From positions 186,001 to 250,000 of the forward strand of contig NZ_JAPFHA010000002.1 of NCBI RefSeq assembly GCF_026586805.1: 64,000 bases of DNA, in the 5' to 3' direction. The translations under genes and the position numbers were made by a program. Within the stretch, counting starts at the first letter, position 1. Each line of letters begins with the position of its first letter. The notes below the pieces were generated by a model that was given only the letters and a program-made list of their open reading frames with translations, was not told the DNA's origin and did no database searches. The DNA comes from Niveibacterium sp. 24ML (lineage in GTDB: Bacteria > Pseudomonadota > Gammaproteobacteria > Burkholderiales > Rhodocyclaceae). Below, piece by piece: positions 28,063-38,770 of this stretch.

Positions 28063-28833
28063 ATGAAAACTGCAATTCTTGCCTTGCTGATTGGCGCCAG
28101 CCTGTGCGCGGCTTCCGCCGCCCGCGCGACGACGCCTGAAGCGCCGATTGTGGCGACCGGCGCGGTGCCCGACGAGGCAGCCAAGGCGGCGATCCTCGCG
28201 CGCTTGCGTGAAGTCTTCGGCGCCGAACGTGTGGTCGACCAGATCAGCGTCGGTGGCGTGACCTCTCCGCCGCGCTGGGCCGAGCAGGTGCAGCGTTCGA
28301 TTACGCCGCATCTCAAGGGCGTGAGCGCCGGCAGTCTTTCCGTTGACGGCACGCAAGTCGCCTTGAATGGCACGGTGGCCAGTGATCAGGCGCGGAAGGC
28401 CCTTGCCAGCGAGGTTGCGGCCAGTTTCAACAACCAGTTCGTGGTGAAGAACGGCCTCGCGGTGGCCGCTGGCGAGCAGCAACTGCTCGACCAGACGCTC
28501 GGAAACCGGATTGTCGAATTCGAGAGCGGCAAGGCCACACTGACCCCCACCGGCCAGCAGATTCTTGACGAGATGGCGAAGGCCCTGCAGAGCGTCAAGG
28601 GGCGTCGGGTGGAGATCATCGGTCACACCGACAGCGACGGATCGCGCGTCAGCAACCTCGCGCTGTCGCAGGCGCGAGCCAATGAGGTGCAGCGCTACCT
28701 GGTGGCAAAGGGGGGCGATGCGGCAATGCTGAGTACGACCGGAATGGGGCCGGATCGTCCGGTCGCATCGAACGCCTCACCCGAGGGGCGCGCGCGTAAT
28801 CGGCGCATCGAGTTCCGCGTACTGGCGCCCTGA
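28063..28833 (+). CDS. OmpA-like peptidoglycan-binding protein (TagN-like)
   Basis: 256 residues, starting immediately after the tagF stop. A signal peptide (KTAILALLIGASLCAASAARA) is followed by a BON-like region and a C-terminal OmpA domain with GHTDSDGSRVSNLALSQARA and RARNRRIEFRV. It should be periplasmic and anchor the T6SS to the cell wall. The name TagN is inferred from position after tssM-tagF. It ends eight bases from the convergent DUF4124 gene. Confidence 0.87.
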   Translation: MKTAILALLIGASLCAASAARATTPEAPIVATGAVPDEAAKAAILARLREVFGAERVVDQISVGGVTSPPRWAEQVQRSITPHLKGVSAGSLSVDGTQVALNGTVASDQARKALASEVAASFNNQFVVKNGLAVAAGEQQLLDQTLGNRIVEFESGKATLTPTGQQILDEMAKALQSVKGRRVEIIGHTDSDGSRVSNLALSQARANEVQRYLVAKGGDAAMLSTTGMGPDRPVASNASPEGRARNRRIEFRVLAP

Positions 28834-28840
28834 ATCCTGG

Positions 28841-29377
28841 CTATTTCTGATTGACCGGTTTGGGGAAGGGCAGCATCGGCATTTCCGGCTCTTCCTTGGC
28901 CGGTTTTGGCGCGGGTTTGGCCGGCGGGCGCGGGTGAGGGCGGATTGGCGGCCGCTGCGGATAGGGATAAACCCACACCGGTTGTTCGTAGTGACGGGGG
29001 ATCGGTCCGTCGAGCATGGCGTCGACGCTTTCCTCACAGTCAACCCCGCGGTCTTTCTCGCATCGCTCGATCATTCGCGCGCGCTTGGCCTTGAGTTCTG
29101 CCGCGCTGTTTGAGCCGCCCGTTTGCGCATTGCCGCCGCTTGCAGCCGCGGGCGCGGTTGGTGGTGAAGGCGGAGCAGGCTTGGCCGGCGCGGCCGGGGC
29201 TTCGAGTGACGGGATCACCGAAATGCCACCGCCGACCGGGCTCGCCTTTACATCTGCGGGCGGGGTGTCGCTGTAATGCGTCTGCCCCTGCGCGTCCACC
29301 CATTTCCACAACTCGGCGGCAGCGGGCGCGCTGAAACCGAGCGTCATGCACAGGAAGGCCGCGATCTTGCGACGCAT
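28841..29377 (-). CDS. DUF4124 exported protein
   Basis: 178 residues with a signal peptide (ending SAPAAA) and the DUF4124 motif ELWKWVDAQGQTHYSDTPP. A proline- and alanine-rich linker, a short helical segment with two cysteines (RCEKDRGVDCEES), and a Pro/Lys-rich tail follow. It is probably periplasmic. No function is established. It lies nine bases upstream of the convergent T6SS operon end and 9 bp after ccsB. Confidence 0.83.
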   Translation of the reverse strand: MRRKIAAFLCMTLGFSAPAAAELWKWVDAQGQTHYSDTPPADVKASPVGGGISVIPSLEAPAAPAKPAPPSPPTAPAAASGGNAQTGGSNSAAELKAKRARMIERCEKDRGVDCEESVDAMLDGPIPRHYEQPVWVYPYPQRPPIRPHPRPPAKPAPKPAKEEPEMPMLPFPKPVNQK

Positions 29378-29386
29378 AGGGGTTGC

Positions 29387-30532
29387 CTAAAGTGAGCCGT
29401 ATGAATGCAGGCCCGAGAGGAACATGTTAACGCCAAGGAATGCGAAGGTGGTGACCAGCAAGCCGACCACCGCCCACCAGGCCAGCACCGCGCCGCGCAG
29501 CCCCTTGGTCAGCCGCATGTGCAGCCAGGCGGCGTAGTTCAGCCACACGATCAGCGCCCAGGTTTCCTTGGGGTCCCACTGCCAGTAGGTGCCCCAGGCT
29601 TCCGCCGCCCAGAGTGCGCCGAGAATCGTAGCAACGGTGAAGAAGGCAAAGCCGATCGCAATGGCGCGGTACATCACATCGTCGAGCAACTCCAGCGAGG
29701 GCAGGCGGCTTGCGAGCACTCCGCGCTCGGCGAACAGATAGGCCAGCCCGACCATTGCCGCGATGGCAAAGGCGCCATAACCGATGAAATTGGCGGGGAC
29801 GTGGATCTTCATCCAGTACGACTGCAGCGCGGGGATCAGGGGCTGGATCTCGTGTGCATCGCGGGTGAAGCTGTACCAGAGCAGAAAGCCGACCGCTGCC
29901 GACACGATCAGCATGACAAAGGCGCCCAGCTTGCGGGTGGTGTAGTGGCGCTCGTAGTAGAGATACAGCAGGCCGGTGAGGATCACGAAGAGCACGAACA
30001 CTTCGTAGAGGTTTGAGACGGGGATGTGGCCCACGTCGGGACCGATCAGGTAGGACTCGTACCAGCGCACCAGCATGCCGCTGAGGCCGGCACCGATTGA
30101 TGCCCAGGTGAGCGCACTGCCGGCACGCTCGGCAAAGGGGGCGCGCGCCAGCAGGCCGAGCCAGAAGGCGCCGGTGGCGAAAAAGACCAGCGCACTCATC
30201 CAGGCAATCGAGGTTTGGCTGCTGAAGAAATACTTCAGCCAGAACACCTGTTCGGCGCGGGCCAGATCGTGCTGGTACAGCGAAATGCCCAGCAGTGCAG
30301 TGGCCGCGCTGATCGCAACGAGATTCCTGAATCCGCGCCAGTGCAAGAAGAGGGCCGCGAGCACAGGCACGGTGGAAACCAGGATGGCCTTCTCGTACAC
30401 GTCCATGAACGCGCCGTACTCGCGCATCGCGTAGGCGGCGCCCAGCGACAGCGCCAGGATGGCCAGCCAGTCAGACAGGTCAGCGCGGCGGTTCCGCAAG
30501 AACCCCGGCAGTGATTGAACCTGTTCGCTCAT
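29387..30532 (-). CDS. ccsB: Cytochrome c biogenesis protein CcsB/CcsA (ResC)
   Basis: A 381-residue polytopic membrane protein, the heme-handling half of the System II cytochrome c synthetase. The tryptophan-rich WWD-type motif appears as AWGTYWQWDPKETWALIVW. The ATG at 30532 overlaps the resB stop as ATGA, so the two are translationally coupled. Extra open frame upstream (to 30739) lies inside resB and is not real. Confidence 0.92.
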   Translation of the reverse strand: MSEQVQSLPGFLRNRRADLSDWLAILALSLGAAYAMREYGAFMDVYEKAILVSTVPVLAALFLHWRGFRNLVAISAATALLGISLYQHDLARAEQVFWLKYFFSSQTSIAWMSALVFFATGAFWLGLLARAPFAERAGSALTWASIGAGLSGMLVRWYESYLIGPDVGHIPVSNLYEVFVLFVILTGLLYLYYERHYTTRKLGAFVMLIVSAAVGFLLWYSFTRDAHEIQPLIPALQSYWMKIHVPANFIGYGAFAIAAMVGLAYLFAERGVLASRLPSLELLDDVMYRAIAIGFAFFTVATILGALWAAEAWGTYWQWDPKETWALIVWLNYAAWLHMRLTKGLRGAVLAWWAVVGLLVTTFAFLGVNMFLSGLHSYGSL

Positions 30533-32553
30533 TCTGATTCCCCCGAAATCGGTTTTTCGCCCAGCAGCACGCCCCGGTGGCGCGCGAACTCTTGTTCGAC
30601 ATCCATTGAAACGCGGTTTGCGCTCATCGCAAGAAGTGCCGTGCCATCGCGTTTGAGTAGCAGGAACAGGCGACGTTCCCGTACATAAAGCATGGCAAAC
30701 ACGCCAAGGGTCAGCAGCAAGGAGCCAAGGAAGACCCAATTCTTGCCTGGCGACTTGGTGGCTTGCAGCACGCTTGCCTGAACATGCTCAAAACCATTGA
30801 GCTGCAGGATCACCGGCGCGCCGTAGTGGAATGCGTCGCTCACCGCATTGAGCGTGTCGCGAATGTATTGCGCCCGCGCCGGAGAGGCCGCCAGCGGCGC
30901 AAGCCCCGCCTGTTCGCGCGAGACCTGCCAGGCTTGCCAAGCCACACCTTCGAGCACCTGCAGGAAGATACCGGCGGCGCGTTCCTGCTCCGCCTTTGGA
31001 ATGCTCTTGTCGATGAAAGCGCCGAGCGACTCGAAGCCCTTGTCAGCAAAGAGCTTAATGGTACGTAGCGTGGTTTCTTCGAGCCGCGTGCTTCCCTCGC
31101 TGGACTGTCCGGATGCGAGCAGGGCAAAGCGTTTGGCGAGTTTGGGCTGGATCGTCTTGTCCAGCAGCAGCGAGCGGATCTGGAACCACTGATCGATTCG
31201 CCCTTCCTCGTCGGTGGGGATGCGCAGGTAGCGGAAACTCTGCGCGGCCTCTTCCCGCATGCCGGCCAGCATGAACCAGCGCCCGTCCTGTTCAACAGGC
31301 AGCATGTAGTTCGTGAATTCGCGCGCTTGCCCGGCGCTGTCGCGCAGCTTGTAGGTGAAGTTGGGGCCTACGTTCTGTTGGGTCTTGTGATCGGACGCCC
31401 TCGCGCCGCTGCCCAGGCGATCCTGCAGCCCGGCGATGCCGCCACGCCCGGCCGGCTGGTCGCCGACAGTTTCCACGTTGATGGCGCGAAAGCCGGTGAA
31501 TTCGATGGTGTAGGCATAACCGGCGCCGCTGAGCTTTCCGCGTTCGCCGACGATGCCTTGGATATCTGCTGGCGCGTAGGCGCCGGGCTGCAGATCATGC
31601 GCGCGCAGTTGCAGGCGGCTGCCGCCGTCCTCAAAACTCGCTTGGTACAGTGATACACCGTGTATCTCGAAGGGCTTGTTCACCTCGATGGTGCGCGCCT
31701 CGGAAGTGCCGGTTTTCTTGTCGGTAATGATGATGTCACTGGCAAAACGCTTGGGCTGGCCGGTGTCGTAATGCTCGATGTGGAACTTCTTGAGCGATAT
31801 GTCGAAGGGCAGTTCCTGCAGCAGGATGCCGTCTCCCTCCCGCAGCACGGCCATGTCCGCGGAACGTCCTTCCGGGATGTAAACGTTGCCGCGGAAGCTC
31901 CAGTTATCCACGCCGAGCCGGCTGCTCTGCGGGATGTCGACGATCAGTTGGTCTGAGGCGGTGGTCTGCTTGCCGCCAAGCGCCATCTGCAGCTTGAGCG
32001 GCAGGTTCCCGTCCAGCAGGCCGCCGAGGCAGATGATCACCATGCCGCCGTGCGCAAAGAAATAGCCGACGCGACTCCAGCTGCCGCGCTTGGCGGCGAT
32101 CAGTACGCCGTCGTCCCGTTGATGTTCGCGCAACCGGAATCCGGCCTTGGCGAGATAGTCGCGCGCCGCAGCGGGGCTTGGGGCTGCTTCGGCCGGGGCT
32201 TCGGCATGCAGTTTGAACAGCCTCAGCGAGGCTTCCCGCGCGTGCTCCTTGAAGCTGCGCATCTCCTTGATCATCGGCCTTGTCTGGCGCGTGATGCACA
32301 GGCTGGTCGAGAGCACCAGGAAGCCAAGGATCGCGAGGAACCAGCCCGCGTTGTACACGCCGTACAGCCCGAGTCGTTCGAAAATCGGGAACCAGAAGGG
32401 GCCGAACTGATTCAGATATGCGTTGAAGGGTTCGTTCTGCCTGAGCACGGTACCGATGACCGATGCAATCGCGAGGATCGTCAGCAGGCTGATCGCAAAG
32501 CGCATCGAGCTCATCAGCTCGTAGAAGGCTTTTGCTGCGGATGTCTTTTTCAT
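30529..32553 (-). CDS. resB: Cytochrome c biogenesis protein ResB (Ccs1)
   Basis: A 674-residue ResB, partner of CcsB in System II cytochrome c maturation. Transmembrane segments occur near residues 20-40, 65-85 and 160-185, and again near 610-630 (FLGSLLLTLGVFAMLYVRE). A large periplasmic domain lies between. Typical ResB N-terminus: FYELMSSMRFAISLLTILAIAS. It is followed by ccsB and preceded by cytochrome c4, a likely client. Confidence 0.92.
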   Translation of the reverse strand: MKKTSAAKAFYELMSSMRFAISLLTILAIASVIGTVLRQNEPFNAYLNQFGPFWFPIFERLGLYGVYNAGWFLAILGFLVLSTSLCITRQTRPMIKEMRSFKEHAREASLRLFKLHAEAPAEAAPSPAAARDYLAKAGFRLREHQRDDGVLIAAKRGSWSRVGYFFAHGGMVIICLGGLLDGNLPLKLQMALGGKQTTASDQLIVDIPQSSRLGVDNWSFRGNVYIPEGRSADMAVLREGDGILLQELPFDISLKKFHIEHYDTGQPKRFASDIIITDKKTGTSEARTIEVNKPFEIHGVSLYQASFEDGGSRLQLRAHDLQPGAYAPADIQGIVGERGKLSGAGYAYTIEFTGFRAINVETVGDQPAGRGGIAGLQDRLGSGARASDHKTQQNVGPNFTYKLRDSAGQAREFTNYMLPVEQDGRWFMLAGMREEAAQSFRYLRIPTDEEGRIDQWFQIRSLLLDKTIQPKLAKRFALLASGQSSEGSTRLEETTLRTIKLFADKGFESLGAFIDKSIPKAEQERAAGIFLQVLEGVAWQAWQVSREQAGLAPLAASPARAQYIRDTLNAVSDAFHYGAPVILQLNGFEHVQASVLQATKSPGKNWVFLGSLLLTLGVFAMLYVRERRLFLLLKRDGTALLAMSANRVSMDVEQEFARHRGVLLGEKPISGESE

Positions 32554-32677
32554 TGAATCGATTCAGGAGCGCAGCGCGCGTCACTCACCTTGATCGCGGT
32601 GCGGAACGAAAGGTTCCCGCCGTCGGGTGCATGGGGGCGCAGTGTGGGCAAGCAGCCATGGCTTGCAGACAGGCATG

Positions 32678-32706
32678 AAAAAGGGGCGGATCGCTCCACC
32701 CCTTTT
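32678..32706 (-). terminator. Intrinsic terminator after cytochrome c4
   Basis: Minus-strand stem AAAAGGGG / CCCCTTTT followed by a T-run, 24 bp after the cytochrome c4 stop codon. It would separate the cytochrome transcript from resB-ccsB. Confidence 0.85.
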
Positions 32707-32729
32707 CTGGCTCTGCCGGCGCGGATGAC

Positions 32730-33371
32730 TCAGCGCAGGCCCGAGATGTAGTCCGACACAGCCTTGATTTCAGCATCGGTCATCTTCAATGCAATGCTAC
32801 GCATCATCTTGTTCGGGTCGTTCGCGCGCTCTTCTGCGCGGAAGGCCTTCAACTGAGCTTCGGTGTAATCGAAGTGCTGGCCGCGCAGGGCCGGGTATTG
32901 CGACGGCAGGCCGGCACCGGCCGGGCCGTGGCAGCCCGCACAGGCTGGAACGCCCTTGCTTGCAATACCGGCACGCCAGATCTTCTGGCCCGCTTCGACT
33001 GTTTTGCGGTTCTTTGCCTCGCCAAGCGTGAGCTTTTGACTGGCAAAGTATTCGGCCAGCGCTTTCATGTCGGCGTCTTCAAGGGCCGCAACCATGCCGC
33101 CCATCACCGCATTCGGGCGCTCGGCGGGCTTGCCGTCCCAAGACTTGAAATTGCGCAGCTGCTTGTACAGGTATTCCTTGTGCTGCCCGGCCAGTTTCGG
33201 GTTTTGCGGAATCGTGCTGTTGCCATCTGCACTATGGCAGGCAACGCACACGGTTTCGGCGGTCTGCTTCGCCTTGGCGAGGTCCGGTTTTGCGGCCGCG
33301 TCAGCGGCAAACGCTTGCGTTGCGGCAAGCATGCTCAGAATCAGTACGTGCCTGATAGTCGGCTTCAACAT
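32730..33371 (-). CDS. Diheme cytochrome c4
   Basis: A 213-residue exported cytochrome with a signal peptide (HVLILSMLAATQAFA) and two c-type heme sites, CVACH (about 42) and CAGCH (about 140). The pseudo-symmetric halves each have a later methionine-containing segment (NAVMGGMVAALEDADMK; MMRSIALKMTDAEIK). Cytochrome c4 donates electrons to terminal oxidases in the periplasm. It is transcribed away from engB and toward resB-ccsB. Confidence 0.93.
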   Translation of the reverse strand: MLKPTIRHVLILSMLAATQAFAADAAAKPDLAKAKQTAETVCVACHSADGNSTIPQNPKLAGQHKEYLYKQLRNFKSWDGKPAERPNAVMGGMVAALEDADMKALAEYFASQKLTLGEAKNRKTVEAGQKIWRAGIASKGVPACAGCHGPAGAGLPSQYPALRGQHFDYTEAQLKAFRAEERANDPNKMMRSIALKMTDAEIKAVSDYISGLR

Positions 33372-33498
33372 GGTCCCCTCAAACCCGTGTCGGTCTTCAA
33401 ACCTGATATTCTAATACAGCCCCACCCCGCACCGCCATGTACCGCTATCAGCACGCTCGTGTGCGAGCCAGCCGGCGCCTTCACTTGCAGTCCAAGCC

Positions 33499-34107
33499 AT
33501 GTCCATTTTCCGTCACGCCCGCTTTGAGACCTCGTACGCAAAGCCCAATGCCTTGCCGGATTCGGCCGAGCCCGAAATCGCATTCGTGGGCCGCTCCAAT
33601 GCCGGCAAATCCAGCGCGATCAATACGCTGGTGGGCCATAACCGTCTGGCTTTCGTGTCCAAGACGCCGGGCCGCACGCAGCTGATCAACTTCTTCCGCC
33701 TGCCCTCGGGCGTTGCGCTGGTCGACTTGCCCGGCTTTGGCTATGCGCAGGTGCCTGAACCGATCCGCCGCCAATGGCAAGACCTGCTTGAGAAGTACCT
33801 CACCCGCCGCCCGAACGTGATCGGCCTCATCCACATCATGGATTCGCGCCATCCACTCACGCATCTGGATCGCCAGTTGCTCGACTGGTTCACACCGTCC
33901 GGCCGCCCGGTGCACATTCTGCTGACCAAGTCGGACAAGCTCACCCGCGGTCCGGCCGCGCAGACCTTGATGGATGTGCGGCGCGAACTGGTGCAGTGGG
34001 GGCCGGCCGTCACCGCGCAATTGTTCTCCAGCCTCAAGAAAACCGGCATTGAAGAGTCGGAGCGGATTGTGACGAATTGGCTCTCGGATCTGATTCCCGA
34101 GCCCGGA

Positions 34108-34131
<24 letters not shown>
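33499..34131 (+). CDS. engB: Ribosome-biogenesis GTPase EngB (YsxC/YihA)
   Basis: A 210-residue P-loop GTPase of the EngB family, needed for large ribosomal subunit assembly. G1 is GRSNAGKSS, G3 is DLPGFGYA, and G4 is TKSDKL. The N-terminus FRHARFETSYAKPNALP is typical. It is divergent from cytochrome c4. Its stop codon lies inside a hairpin (34116-34147) whose T-tract faces the other strand. Confidence 0.94.
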
Positions 34132-35303
<1,172 letters not shown>

Positions 35304-35304
<1 letters not shown>

Positions 35305-35786
35305 TGCTTCACGTCAGGCCGATGACGCCGGGCGATCTCGACCCGGTGTTCGATTTGCAGTGCCGCGCGCACACCCCGGATTACCACGAGTCCCGCGCGG
35401 CGCTCGCGAGTCGCTTTGCGCGCGGCCGCAAGCACTGCTTTGTCGCCGAACTGGGCCACCACGCGGTGGCCTATCTGCTGGCCCACCCATGGGCGGGCGA
35501 CCCGCCGGTCTTGCACCATCCGCTGCCCGCGGCAGTCCAGGCCGAGCACCTGTTCCTGCATGATCTGGCGGTATTGCCGGAAGCCCGCGGCGCGGGTGCC
35601 GCGGCGGCGCTGATCGCGGCGCTCGAAAAGCAGGGGCGCCGCGACGGCTTTGGCGAGATCCGCCTGGTGGCTTTGGTCAATGCGGTCGGATTCTGGCAAC
35701 GGCTCGGCTGGAAGCCGCTGCCCGGCGCGCGGCTTGACCGCAGCTACGGCGTCGGCGCGCGCGTGAAGACGCGCGCCATTGGCTAG
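35304..35786 (+). CDS. GNAT family N-acetyltransferase
   Basis: A 160-residue acetyltransferase whose start overlaps the hemB stop by one base (TGATG). The acetyl-CoA-binding motif A is LAVLPEARGAGAAAALI, and the C-terminal LVNAVGFWQRLGWKPLPG fits the GNAT fold. The substrate is unknown. Coupling to hemB need not imply a heme role. Confidence 0.85.
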
Positions 35787-35802
35787 CAATGGCGCTGCAC
35801 GC

Positions 35803-36528
35803 TTGATACGTCTGCTCATACTACTGATGGCTGTTGCGTGGTGCGGCACGGTTGCATACGGAGCCCCGGTGGAAGTGACCTTGCACGAGCCCTCATCGAG
35901 GCGTCCGCTTCCTTTGATGGTGTATCAGCCGGCTGATGCTGCTTGTGCGACACCCTGCAAGGTTGTGCTGTTCGGCACCGGCTACCGCGTGGGCCGGCAT
36001 GAGTATTCTTTCTTGGGGGGCGCCCTGGCGCGTGCCGGTTACTTGACGGTCGTGTTGCAGCACGATTTGTCGAACGATGCGCCGATGCCTAGCACGGGGG
36101 ATATCGCCAAGGACCGCGGGCCATTCTGGCGGACAGGAGAGCTCGCGCTTGCATCGATTCTGAAGCAGCTCCCGAGCTACTTCCCCGCCTACGATTGGAC
36201 CTCGGTCGTGTTGTCCGGCCATTCTCAGGGGGGTGACATTGCCGCCCTGTTCGCAGGCAAGAACCCGGAGCACGTGCGTGTGCTATTCACACTGGATAAT
36301 CGCCGGGTGCCCTTGCCACGTGGCGCCGTCTTTCCCGTACTTTCCCTGCGGAGTGCAGATCAGGCGCCGGACCCGGGCGTCTTACCCCCGCCCGGGTCGG
36401 CGATATGCACGCTTGATATGCCGCAGAGTACCCACGACCGGATGACCGACTCAGGGGACAATTCCGCGAAAGACGTCTTGGCGAGTGCCGTCTTGCGCTT
36501 TCTTGAGCAAGGCGAGTGCGCCAGGTGA
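35803..36528 (+). CDS. Exported alpha/beta hydrolase
   Basis: About 241 residues. The N-terminus LIRLLILLMAVAWCGTVAYG looks like a signal peptide. The nucleophile elbow is VLSGHSQGGD, with later acidic and histidine candidates (for example PQSTHDRM). An upstream TTG at 35779 is an alternative start, and neither has a clear ribosome site. The substrate is unknown; a periplasmic esterase or dienelactone-type hydrolase is possible. Confidence 0.75.
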   Translation: MIRLLILLMAVAWCGTVAYGAPVEVTLHEPSSRRPLPLMVYQPADAACATPCKVVLFGTGYRVGRHEYSFLGGALARAGYLTVVLQHDLSNDAPMPSTGDIAKDRGPFWRTGELALASILKQLPSYFPAYDWTSVVLSGHSQGGDIAALFAGKNPEHVRVLFTLDNRRVPLPRGAVFPVLSLRSADQAPDPGVLPPPGSAICTLDMPQSTHDRMTDSGDNSAKDVLASAVLRFLEQGECAR

Positions 36529-36606
36529 CTGTCGTGTCGGGCGTCTGGCCGAGACCAACATCCGGATGCCTTGTCTGCGCACTCTCCCGTCTCGCGCCCC
36601 AGGGGT

Positions 36607-37557
36607 TCAGGCCGGTTTCTTTGTCGCGACCGGCGTACCCGATGAACGCAGGTTCGCTACCTTGAGCAGCAGATCAAACCAGAACGGTGCGCCGAAGCTC
36701 ACGCTCAGCGCCGTCAGCAGCAGGCCGGCGAGCTTGAGCAGGTGTTCGAGCCAGCTGCCGCGCTGGAATTGCTTGGTGCACAGGCGGATGGATTCCTCCA
36801 CGCCGCGATCGGGCTCTGACAGGCAGTTGTAGCCGATTGGCAAGCCGCGGTCGCGCCCCGCTTCGAGTAGCGCGGCGAGTTCGATCTCCCGTTCGCTCGC
36901 CACGCGTGTTGCCGGCGCGCTGACCAGGGTGCGCAGTGCTGGCTCGCTGGCCAGCGCGCGGGCGACCTGCAGCGTGTCGATGTTCATGACCAGGGCGACG
37001 ACGAGCCCGACGCCAAAGAGCAGGCGCTGGATGTGCCGCTTGTACCAGCCGCCGATGCGATCCATCTGGCTGTCGAACCATTCCGCCAGCGCTTTGCGCA
37101 GATCGTCGAGCGACTTGCCGTTGCGCAAGGCCAGGCGCGCGAGTGGCTCGCCCACGGCGATGCCGCATTCGCCCAGAAACTGGGCCGAGCGGGCGAACTC
37201 TGCAACGATCGGGTCGAGGCCGGCGGGAACCGGGCGCTCGGGAAAGCCCGAGATGCCCATCGCCTGGGCGCGTGAGGGAATGATGTCGAGCACCGCTGCG
37301 ACAAACCGCTCGCTGGCTAGGTAAGACGGTGCGCCGTGGCGCTTGCCTGCGCGCACGGTGTTGGCAACCGCAGGGTGGTGAATCAGGCGGCGGTAGAGCG
37401 ATTCTTCACCCATCAGGTGGAACAGGCTCTCGCGCAGGTACCGGCCGCGCAAGCCCAGCCACGCCGAGAGGGCTTCCACCAGTGACGAGCAGAACACCGA
37501 GAGCCCGGCAAACAGCAGCGTCAGGCCGAGCATGACATCGATCAGGGTGAGCATCAT
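36607..37557 (-). CDS. Membrane protein coupled to DUF2235
   Basis: A 316-residue protein with an N-terminal membrane segment (LIDVMLGLTLLFAGLSVF), a central segment (LLFGVGLVVALVMNI) and a C-terminal one (LAGLLLTALSVSFGAPFWF). A soluble helical part of about 140 residues lies between the first two. Its ATG overlaps the stop of the DUF2235 gene as ATGA. I do not recognise the family; tight coupling suggests it anchors or controls the hydrolase. Confidence 0.75.
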   Translation of the reverse strand: MMLTLIDVMLGLTLLFAGLSVFCSSLVEALSAWLGLRGRYLRESLFHLMGEESLYRRLIHHPAVANTVRAGKRHGAPSYLASERFVAAVLDIIPSRAQAMGISGFPERPVPAGLDPIVAEFARSAQFLGECGIAVGEPLARLALRNGKSLDDLRKALAEWFDSQMDRIGGWYKRHIQRLLFGVGLVVALVMNIDTLQVARALASEPALRTLVSAPATRVASEREIELAALLEAGRDRGLPIGYNCLSEPDRGVEESIRLCTKQFQRGSWLEHLLKLAGLLLTALSVSFGAPFWFDLLLKVANLRSSGTPVATKKPA

Positions 37558-38663
37558 GCGCGCACCTCCGGCCCGGCGAAGACGCGGTCGGCATCACTGG
37601 CCGCGTGCAGGTGTTCGCGCCCGGCATGGGCCAGGTTGAGCGGCCGGTAGTCCGGATCGTTGCTCCATTTGTCCCAGGCGGTGGGGTGAACCATCTCGTT
37701 GAGCCCTTCCACACAGATTTGCCGCAAATGCCGCTTTGAGAAAAGGCGGTAGAGCCCGCCGATGAAGCTGCGCCAGGCGTCGATGGTGGGGGCGAGGTAC
37801 TCGCTGCCGTCCAGCCGCAGGCGGCGCGGCGCAAAGTGCCCGCCCTCCGGTTCTTCGATGTGCTGGCGGAAGCGGACGAACGGGGCCGCCTGCGAGGCCA
37901 TCCACAGCAGGCTGACTTCGCACAGCGCGTCGTCCGGGTAGCCGCCGCCCACTTGCGCGTGGCAACCGGGGAACCACATCTGGATTACGTCGGCGCCGGC
38001 GCGGGCGGTGGTCCAGAGCACCGGCGCATAGTCGGCCCGGTGTTCGTCGATTGCCAGTGCCTGGCGGGCCACCCGCACATGGTCTGGCAGCTCGGTATTG
38101 CCAAAGCGCAGGTAGGTGCGGCCCAGGGGCGGCCAGCTCAGGTTGAGGCGTGGCACGCCGAGGGCGCCGACCGTGTCCCACACGCCAAGAAAATCAACCG
38201 GCACGGTCTCGCAACGCCAGCCCCCCGGCAGTTGCGGCGCCGTGCGGGTTTCGCGCGCGGTCTTGACGGCGTCGATGGCGGCGCTGAAGGTGTCCGCGCT
38301 GCCACCCCGCACAAGCCCGGGGCTTCCCAGCAAGGCGGCCAGCACCCGTGCGGTGTAGGCGCCGCGCGAGAAGCCGACGATGACGATGCGATCACCCTCG
38401 CGGTAGCGGGTGGCGAGCCAGCGGTAGGCCTGCATCACGTTCCCCAGCAGGCCAGAGCCGAACATGCCGCCGGTGAGGCGTTCGCGCAGGCGCTGGCGCG
38501 CACGGCCGGCCTCCGGGATGCCGACACCCTCGTCGTAATAGGTCAGCTGCCGTTCGTCGCGCATCAGCTGTTCGAACAGGCGAACGACGTTCGTGCGCGA
38601 GCCGACGTCGTTCCAGGTACCGTCAAGGCAGACGACGAGGGTGCGGGAGTCTTGGTCCGTCAT
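37554..38663 (-). CDS. DUF2235 alpha/beta hydrolase
   Basis: A 369-residue DUF2235 protein: TLVVCLDGTWNDVGSRTNV at the N-terminus, the catalytic elbow IVGFSRGAYTAR, DFLGVWDTVGALG, and MWFPGCHAQVGGGYPDD containing the likely catalytic His. The family includes T6SS phospholipase effectors of the Tle1 group and cytosolic proteins of unknown role. No signal or T6SS fusion domain is present. It is coupled to a membrane protein downstream. Confidence 0.87.
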   Translation of the reverse strand: MTDQDSRTLVVCLDGTWNDVGSRTNVVRLFEQLMRDERQLTYYDEGVGIPEAGRARQRLRERLTGGMFGSGLLGNVMQAYRWLATRYREGDRIVIVGFSRGAYTARVLAALLGSPGLVRGGSADTFSAAIDAVKTARETRTAPQLPGGWRCETVPVDFLGVWDTVGALGVPRLNLSWPPLGRTYLRFGNTELPDHVRVARQALAIDEHRADYAPVLWTTARAGADVIQMWFPGCHAQVGGGYPDDALCEVSLLWMASQAAPFVRFRQHIEEPEGGHFAPRRLRLDGSEYLAPTIDAWRSFIGGLYRLFSKRHLRQICVEGLNEMVHPTAWDKWSNDPDYRPLNLAHAGREHLHAASDADRVFAGPEVRA

Positions 38664-38770
38664 GGTGTTCCGTCGGTGTGGGCGCCAAATCTCTTGATGG
38701 CACGATGCGTGGGCTTTTGCAAGCGTGATGTGCGCGCGCAGGGCGGCTGCGGGGCTGCGTGTGCGGCCCG

